NCBI RefSeq assembly: GCF_030512175.1
Contig: NZ_JAULBL010000002.1
Location: 1 to 64,000 of the forward strand
Direction: 5' to 3'
DNA: 64,000 bases
Source: Paeniglutamicibacter sulfureus
GTDB lineage: Bacteria; Actinomycetota; Actinomycetes; Actinomycetales; Micrococcaceae
The notes under the pieces were generated by a model. It was not told the origin of the DNA and made no database searches. It saw only the letters and a list, made by a program, of their open reading frames with translations. The position numbers were made by a program, and so were the translations under genes. Below are positions 58,883 through 64,000 of the stretch, piece by piece; the first letter of the stretch is position 1, and every line of letters starts with the position of its first letter.

Positions 58883-59446
58883 CTACCTCTCCAGCAGTGA
58901 ATCCGGGACGGGGGTCTCGGCCGTGGCTTTCCTGTTTCCGATGAGCGAAACGAGTGCCCACCCGATCATTGCCGCAATGAATCCGCCGGCGGTGTTGGTG
59001 ATGATGTCGGTGATGTCCGAGGCGCGGTTGTTGCGCAGCGCCAACTGGGTGGCCTCAACGCAGATTGAAATGCCCAGCACCAAGAGGGTGGTTTTCAGCA
59101 CCGCGAACCGACGCCAACAAAAGCCCAACATCAATCCCAGCGGGGCAAAGAGCCCGAAGTTCGCCAGCATCTCCACGCCCAGGTCGCGTTCCCGGTGCGC
59201 CAGGAACGGAATCCAGTTGAAGGTACCAGCCGGGATTGAAGGGTCAGGCAGGGGAGCCGCGGGCAGCACGGCCACGGCCAGACCAATGGCCCATGCGGGA
59301 ATGGCCACGAGCAGCACGCTGCGTTTCGCTCGGACATTGCCCCTGGAAGCGAACCAAAGTAGCGCCGCCAGCAAGGCCATGCTGGCGGCAAGACCCATCA
59401 CGACAAGCAGGGCAACGGTGGGGACGGCGAAATAGAGCATAGGCAT
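58883..59446 (-). CDS. VanZ-like membrane protein
   Basis: A 187-residue inner-membrane protein with about five hydrophobic segments. The VanZ pattern is clear: FNWIPFLAHRERDLGVEMLA, NFGLFAPLGLMLGF, EATQLALRNNRASDITDIIT and NTAGGFIAAMIGWA. VanZ proteins confer low-level teicoplanin resistance in enterococci, but most bacterial members have no known role. ATG 59446 lacks a clear ribosome site; ATG 59485 is in frame 13 codons upstream. It is divergent from the ABC genes. Confidence 0.8.
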   Translation of the reverse strand: MPMLYFAVPTVALLVVMGLAASMALLAALLWFASRGNVRAKRSVLLVAIPAWAIGLAVAVLPAAPLPDPSIPAGTFNWIPFLAHRERDLGVEMLANFGLFAPLGLMLGFCWRRFAVLKTTLLVLGISICVEATQLALRNNRASDITDIITNTAGGFIAAMIGWALVSLIGNRKATAETPVPDSLLER

Positions 59447-59566
59447 AACAGCGTATCGGCGAACCCTGTGAGCCCGCTGTCTCATACCCGGGTATGAGCC
59501 AAGCGGTGGATAAAAGGGTCCCTCAGGATGATCCAAAACCATACAGTGAACACATAACGTGGAACC

Positions 59567-60319
59567 ATGACCATTACTGCACCTCATACCAGTACCGATT
59601 TCGCTGTCCACGCGACGGGCCTGACCAAGATCTACGGCGAAGGAACCACGCGCGTCGAGGCCCTGCGCGGCGTCGACGTCTCCTTCGCCCGCGGCAAGTT
59701 CACCGCCATCATGGGCCCCTCGGGTTCCGGCAAGTCCACACTCATGCATTGCCTGGCCGGCCTGGATGATGCCAGCGGCGGTCAGATCTTCATTGGCGGG
59801 ACAGACATCTCGAAGCTGAATGACGATGCGTTGACCAAGATGCGCCGCGAAAAGGTCGGCTTCGTCTTCCAGTCCTTCAACCTCGTCCCCACGCTCACCG
59901 CGGAAGCCAACATCCTGCTGCCGCTGGCCCTGGCCGGCAAGAAGCACGACAAGGAGTGGCTGCAGACAATCGTCACCACCCTGGGGTTGACCGACCGCTT
60001 GAACCACAAGCCGCACGAACTCTCCGGCGGGCAGCAGCAACGCGTGGCCGTCGCCCGGGCCCTGCTCACCCGCCCCGAGGTCGTCTTCGGAGACGAGCCG
60101 ACCGGCAACCTGGACTCGCGCACCGGCGCCGAGGTGCTATCGCTGCTGCGTTCCTCGACCCGCGAGATGGGCCAGACCATCATCATGGTCACCCACGACG
60201 CGGTCGCGGCCTCCTACGCGGACACCGTGCTCTTGATGAAGGACGGCGAACTGGTCGGCCAACTCGAGGATCCGACCGTCGACACGGTCACCCAGGCGCT
60301 TTCCGGGTTGGGTGCATGA
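59567..60319 (+). CDS. ABC transporter ATPase, MacB/LolD type
   Basis: A 250-residue nucleotide-binding subunit. Walker A is GPSGSGKST, the Q-loop is VFQSFNLVPTL, the signature is LSGGQQQRVAVARAL, Walker B is VVFGDEPT and the switch His is in MVTHD. Such ATPases pair with FtsX-like permeases and act in lipoprotein or peptide transport or cell-envelope stress. The permease gene overlaps its end by 8 nt. No two-component system is nearby. Confidence 0.9.
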   Translation: MTITAPHTSTDFAVHATGLTKIYGEGTTRVEALRGVDVSFARGKFTAIMGPSGSGKSTLMHCLAGLDDASGGQIFIGGTDISKLNDDALTKMRREKVGFVFQSFNLVPTLTAEANILLPLALAGKKHDKEWLQTIVTTLGLTDRLNHKPHELSGGQQQRVAVARALLTRPEVVFGDEPTGNLDSRTGAEVLSLLRSSTREMGQTIIMVTHDAVAASYADTVLLMKDGELVGQLEDPTVDTVTQALSGLGA

Positions 60320-62858
60320 CCCCGTGCTGAAACTAGCCCTGGCAAACCTCAAGACGTATTCACGGCGCTTCATCGCCGTGACCCTGGCGGTCATGATCGG
60401 CACCGCCTTCCTGGCAGCGACGCTCATGGTCAACGCGTCCGCCACCGAATCCCTGAAAGCCAGCATCGGCTCCTCCTACGCCAATGCAGACCTCGTTGTC
60501 ACCGGCGACTACATGGCCGACATGGACGCCGACGACAGCGAAAGGCCCGAAACCTACAGCCTCGACGCCAAGACGCTGAAGGCCATCGAGGACATTGACG
60601 CCGTGGCCGCCGTCCACGGCGTCACCAACTCCGGGGTGAGCGTCAACGCCGGGGGCAGGGACTACTACGCCTCGGCAAACACCGCCGCCACCAACACGAA
60701 GCTGAACACCACGACGCTCACGTCGGGGTCCCTGCCCACCGGCGGAGACCAAGTGGCCGTCGATGACACGTACGCCGGTGAATACAACATTTCCGTCGGA
60801 GATGTCCTGGAAGTCGGTTCGACCACCGCGGAGGGCAAGGAAGTCAGCCGCCAGGTCAAGGTCTCGGGCATCACCGCTGCCTCCAACGACCCGATCACCG
60901 GCGCGGCCATGAACCTGACAGTCGGCCAGTCCCTGCTTGAAGCCCTCTCGGGGCCCGGGGATGCCAGCTACGGCAGCATCACCCTCGCGGCCAAGGACGG
61001 AGTTGACCTGCAGGGGCTCAAGGCCCCGCTGGCCACCGCCCTGGAGGCAACCGGCCTGAAATACTTCCACGTCAACACCCCGGATGAGCAAATTGTTGCG
61101 GACGTTGCCGCGTTCTCCGGCGGCAGCGACCAACTCACGATCGTGCTGCTGGTCTTCGCCCTGATCGCGCTGGTGGTCACCGGGCTGGTGGTCATGAACA
61201 CCTTCGCCGTGCTCATTGCCCAGCGCACCCGCGAACTGGCCCTCATGCGCACCTTGGGTGCATTGCGCGCCCAGATCCGCTCCTCGGTCCTCATCGAGGC
61301 GCTGCTGATCGGGCTCTTGGCCTCGGCCGCCGGCGTGCTACTGGCCACCGGCATCATGGCGGGCCTGATCGCGATCCTGGGTGCCACCGTTCCCGAGATG
61401 TCCTTTGCCATCCTGGCGGTACCGGCACAGGCCATCATCGTGCCGATCCTGGCCGGAACGCTGATCACCCTGGTTGCCGCCTGGGTTCCGGCCGGCAAGG
61501 CCATGTCAGTCTCCCCGCTGGCTGCCCTGCGCCCGGCCGACGACGCGGCGGTGGGCAACAAGGCCGGCAAGGTGCGCATCGTCTTCGGGCTCCTGCTGCT
61601 CCTTGCCGGCGCCTCCGCCCTGGCCTTCGGCGCGATCCAAGGGAACATCCTCATCGCCTTTGGCGGCGGGATGCTCTCCTTCCCCGGCGTCCTGATGCTC
61701 GGCTCTCTCTTCCTGCCCAAGACCGTCTCGGCCATCGGCAAGCTGACCTCCGGGTCCAGCGTTCCGGGCAAGCTCGCCAGCCTCAACGCCGTCCGCAACC
61801 CCGGACGCACCACCGCCACCGCCACAGCGCTGCTGATCGGCGTCACCTTGGTCTCGATGATGATGGTCGGTGCGCAGACGGCCAAGACCTCCCTGGGCGA
61901 TGCCTTGGGCAGTGAATACCTGGTGGACGTCGAGGTCAACGACTACTCAGGCACCACCTATTCCGCTGACTCCCTGTCCAAGGTCGGGGCCATGGACGGC
62001 GTCGAGGGCCTGGCCGAACTCACCTTCGTCGGCAACTCCAAGAGCGGCCAGGAAATCTTCGCCACCGATCCCGAAAACCTCAAGTCCGTGCTCAACAGCG
62101 GCAAGCAGGTCCCGGCTGCCGGCCAGGTCCTGGTCTCCTCCAACAACGAGGGCAAGACCATGGAGGCCACAGGTGCCGGTGGCAAGAGCGGCACGCTGGA
62201 CATGCTGGTCACCGAAAGCAACGCGCTGCAGCCGGTCATCGGCTGGGACACCGCCACGTCAATGCTGGGCGTAACCAAGGAATCCGTGGCGACGGACCAA
62301 AACGCCCGCACGGTGCTGTGGCTGAAGGTCGATGACCAGCTCGACGCAGCAGCGGTGCGGTCGCTGCAGTCCGACATGGCCGATGAACTGAACGTCGATG
62401 AATTCGCCGTGGGCGGCGGGGTCATGGAGAAGCAGATGTTCAACACCGTCATCGACATGCTGCTGATGATCGTCTCGGGCCTGCTGGCCGTCGCGGTGCT
62501 GATCGCGCTGATCGGCGTGGCCAACACGTTGAGCCTCTCGGTGCTCGAGCGGACGCGGGAGAACTCGCTGCTCCGTGCCCTAGGCCTGACCCGCCGGCAG
62601 CTCAAGGCCATGCTGGCCACCGAGGCGGTGCTGATCGGCGGGGTCGCCGCCCTGCTGGGCGTGCTGCTCGGATCTGCCTACGGGCTGCTCGGCGCCCAGT
62701 CGGTCATGGGTGCCTTCGGCGCCATGAGCGTGTCGATCCCGTGGCTGCAGCTTGCAGGAGTGATCGCCGTCAGCGTGGTTGCGGCGCTTGCCGCCTCGAT
62801 CGTCCCGGCCCGCCGCGCGGCGAAGCTGGCCCCGGTGCAGGGGCTCGCCAGCGAATAG
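60312..62858 (+). CDS. ABC transporter permease with two FtsX domains
   Basis: An 848-residue membrane protein. The N-terminal helix is followed by a large extracytoplasmic MacB_PCD-like domain (residues about 40-265). The first FtsX domain has VMNTFAVLIAQRTRELALMR and TLGALRAQIRSSV, followed by further helices. A second extracytoplasmic part follows, then a second FtsX domain with LSLSVLERTRENSLLRALGL and RRQLKAMLATEAVL. The length and twin domains match actinobacterial MacB-like permeases. The start is GTG 60312; GTG 60324 is also possible. The substrate is unknown. Confidence 0.88.
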   Translation: MHDPVLKLALANLKTYSRRFIAVTLAVMIGTAFLAATLMVNASATESLKASIGSSYANADLVVTGDYMADMDADDSERPETYSLDAKTLKAIEDIDAVAAVHGVTNSGVSVNAGGRDYYASANTAATNTKLNTTTLTSGSLPTGGDQVAVDDTYAGEYNISVGDVLEVGSTTAEGKEVSRQVKVSGITAASNDPITGAAMNLTVGQSLLEALSGPGDASYGSITLAAKDGVDLQGLKAPLATALEATGLKYFHVNTPDEQIVADVAAFSGGSDQLTIVLLVFALIALVVTGLVVMNTFAVLIAQRTRELALMRTLGALRAQIRSSVLIEALLIGLLASAAGVLLATGIMAGLIAILGATVPEMSFAILAVPAQAIIVPILAGTLITLVAAWVPAGKAMSVSPLAALRPADDAAVGNKAGKVRIVFGLLLLLAGASALAFGAIQGNILIAFGGGMLSFPGVLMLGSLFLPKTVSAIGKLTSGSSVPGKLASLNAVRNPGRTTATATALLIGVTLVSMMMVGAQTAKTSLGDALGSEYLVDVEVNDYSGTTYSADSLSKVGAMDGVEGLAELTFVGNSKSGQEIFATDPENLKSVLNSGKQVPAAGQVLVSSNNEGKTMEATGAGGKSGTLDMLVTESNALQPVIGWDTATSMLGVTKESVATDQNARTVLWLKVDDQLDAAAVRSLQSDMADELNVDEFAVGGGVMEKQMFNTVIDMLLMIVSGLLAVAVLIALIGVANTLSLSVLERTRENSLLRALGLTRRQLKAMLATEAVLIGGVAALLGVLLGSAYGLLGAQSVMGAFGAMSVSIPWLQLAGVIAVSVVAALAASIVPARRAAKLAPVQGLASE

Positions 62859-62871
62859 CGCCCGGCCGAAT

Positions 62872-63453
62872 CTAGCCCAGGGGGTCCTGCTCGAGATCGA
62901 GCAGGACCTTCTTGGCGTCCAGGCCGCCGAGGTAGCCGCCGAGGGACCCGTCGCTGCGCAGCACCCGGTGGCAGGGGACCAGGATCGGCAGCGGGTTGGT
63001 GGCGCACGCGGTGCCCACGGCCCGCACCGCAGCCGGACGCCCGGTCAGCGCGGCCATTTCCTTGTAGCTCATGGTGTGGCCGTAAGCGATCGAGGGCAGC
63101 GCCAGCTGGACCTGAAGCCGGTAGCCGCTGGAAAGCCGGTGGTCCAGGGAAAGCTCGAAGCCCGTCCGCGCATGTGCGAAGTACTCATCGAGCTGGGCCG
63201 CCGCCGCATCCAGCGGTGCGGCGCGGTGTAGCACGCGCACCCCGACCTTCTGCGCCAGGGTTCCGAGCACCGCATCGAAGTCCTCGGCGGCGAAAGCGAC
63301 GCGCACGACCCCACGCTCCGTGGCGGCAAGCATGAGCTGCCCCACCGGGGAATCCACCAGCCGGTAGGATACGTCGATCAACCCCTCGGCCGCGGCCCGC
63401 TCGGCCAGTTGCTGCCGCAGGACATCCATCTCGTGCATGGCAAGTTCGCTCAT
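62872..63453 (-). CDS. ogt: Methylated-DNA--protein-cysteine methyltransferase (Ogt type)
   Basis: A 193-residue suicide DNA-repair protein. The acceptor Cys lies in PILVPCHRVLRSDGSLGGYLGG. The HTH stretch is TMSYKEMAALTGRPAAVRAV, and the N-terminal domain starts YRLVDSPVGQLMLAATERGV. It takes alkyl groups from O6 of guanine. The ATG at 63453 overlaps the stop of the sigma-factor gene. Pairing an ECF-like sigma gene with ogt implies co-regulation, possibly for alkylation or stress response. It is convergent to the ABC permease gene with 13 nt between stops. Confidence 0.9.
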   Translation of the reverse strand: MSELAMHEMDVLRQQLAERAAAEGLIDVSYRLVDSPVGQLMLAATERGVVRVAFAAEDFDAVLGTLAQKVGVRVLHRAAPLDAAAAQLDEYFAHARTGFELSLDHRLSSGYRLQVQLALPSIAYGHTMSYKEMAALTGRPAAVRAVGTACATNPLPILVPCHRVLRSDGSLGGYLGGLDAKKVLLDLEQDPLG

Positions 63454-63935
63454 GATTCTTCCTCCGCTTCGATAAGTTCCTTGCGCAGGGCCCTGATCCC
63501 GTCGGACGCGGCCCGGCGCAGGGAAGCTGCGCTGCCGCCCAGGTACGCCGGGATATCCGCGTAGGGGAACCCGAGCAGGTAGTGGTAGCCGATCACCTTG
63601 CGTTGCAGTTCGCTGAGCGAGCCCAGGGATTCGAGCAGCTCCAGCTGTCCCAGGCCTTCGGGTAGCCCCACGGTTTCCGGGAGCTGCCCGACGGGCACGG
63701 GATGGTTGGCCCGCAGGATGTCGATGGCCTTGTGCCTGGCGATGGTGATGAGCCACGCCTCGAGGTTGGCGCCCTTGGCCAGGCCCGGATAGGCGCGCAA
63801 GGCCGCCAGAAACGTTTCGCTCCAGGCGTCCTGCGCGTCCGCTCCCGGGCCCAGCAGTGCGGTGCACATGCGCAGCACCGTGGTGCCGTGCCGGCGCACC
63901 ACCAGCTCGAAGGCGGGTTTGGTTGTCATCTCCAT
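63450..63935 (-). CDS. ECF-like RNA polymerase sigma-70 factor
   Basis: A 161-residue sigma factor. Region 2 reads VLRMCTALLGPGADAQDAWS and ETFLAALRAYPGL, then LEAWLITIARHKAIDILRA. Region 4 has LSELQRKVIGYHYLLGFPYA and DIPAYLGGSAASLRRAASDG. Size is typical for ECF sigmas. No anti-sigma gene is next to it; the overlapping partner is ogt. The first ATG (63935) and the third codon ATG (63929) are both possible starts. Confidence 0.86.
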   Translation of the reverse strand: MEMTTKPAFELVVRRHGTTVLRMCTALLGPGADAQDAWSETFLAALRAYPGLAKGANLEAWLITIARHKAIDILRANHPVPVGQLPETVGLPEGLGQLELLESLGSLSELQRKVIGYHYLLGFPYADIPAYLGGSAASLRRAASDGIRALRKELIEAEEES

Positions 63936-63958
63936 ACCCTGTAAACGTGCCGGCGGAC

Positions 63959-63985
63959 CATTTTGTGAGGTGCTATCGCAAAATG
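63959..63985. promoter_or_regulatory. Inverted repeat upstream of the sigma gene
   Basis: CATTTTG (63959-63965) and CAAAATG (63979-63985) are a perfect 7-bp dyad with a 13-nt spacer. It stands 24 nt upstream of the sigma start and may be an operator, or part of a divergent promoter for a gene beyond the window edge. Confidence 0.4.
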
Positions 63986-64000
63986 ATGCTCGTGGCCACG

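Noticed and set aside
63982-64000. Possible divergent gene start (ATGATG) at the right edge
   Set aside because: Only six codons are visible and no ribosome site is at a workable distance; a leaderless start cannot be judged from this window.

Overview
The window is high-GC DNA with GTG and TTG starts, many ATGA/GTGA gene overlaps, leaderless-looking promoters and few T-tailed terminators. The proteins look like those of soil Actinobacteria, most like Micrococcaceae (Arthrobacter, Paeniglutamicibacter, Glutamicibacter). That placement is an inference from protein style; no rRNA or tRNA gene was recognised to confirm it. There are about 52 convincing protein genes, one regulator remnant, no CRISPR array and no insertion sequence.

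Region 1 (1-9.6 kb) is a creatinine/creatine block: a GntR regulator, a decayed PucR regulator, an MHS-family importer, creatininase, a BCCT carrier, creatinase, a cytosine-deaminase-like enzyme, an IclR regulator and a cupin. Creatininase opens creatinine to creatine, and creatinase splits creatine to sarcosine and urea. Three transcription units in this block share one promoter/operator module: a -35 box, a -10 box, then GCAAC-N3-GTTGY-N5-ATGCAAC starting 4 nt after the -10. This looks like a small, previously uncatalogued regulon.

Region 2 (9.6-17 kb) holds assorted genes: a hydrolase, a flavin dehydrogenase, small membrane proteins, an inositol-phosphatase family enzyme, and a MarR regulator with its drug-type MFS exporter. 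Region 3 (17.4-21.9 kb) is a sodium/solute symporter, a YtcJ-like amidohydrolase and an overlapping COG0523 metallochaperone GTPase. Region 4 (22-31.6 kb) is a glutarate (5-aminovalerate/lysine-type) catabolic block: amino-acid permease, class III CoA-transferase, PucR regulator, omega-aminotransferase, semialdehyde dehydrogenase, glutaryl-CoA dehydrogenase and 3-hydroxyacyl-CoA dehydrogenase. Repeated TTGG half-sites occur in front of both operons.

Region 5 (31.6-37 kb) is an xdhABC molybdenum hydroxylase operon behind a long structured leader. Region 6 (37-48.6 kb) holds housekeeping and accessory genes: an APP1-like phosphatase, a thioesterase, a permease/amidohydrolase pair with a TetR regulator and a perfect 17-bp operator, a siderophore-interacting protein behind an iron box, two alkylation-repair glycosylases, and an ArsR/CDF metal-efflux pair with a leaderless promoter.

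Region 7 (49-58.6 kb) is the most unusual block. It contains an amino-acid/amine permease, a P450 with its own ferredoxin and reductase, a glutamine-synthetase-like ligase, a solute-binding-fold protein with no signal peptide, and two PuuD-type gamma-glutamyl hydrolases. On the other strand lie a soluble cache-domain protein and a GntR regulator. It resembles the mycobacterial mor/pip P450 systems for secondary amines, joined to a gamma-glutamylation (Puu-like) branch. Region 8 (58.9-64 kb) has a VanZ-like protein, a MacB/FtsX-type ABC transporter, and an ECF-like sigma factor overlapping an Ogt alkyltransferase.
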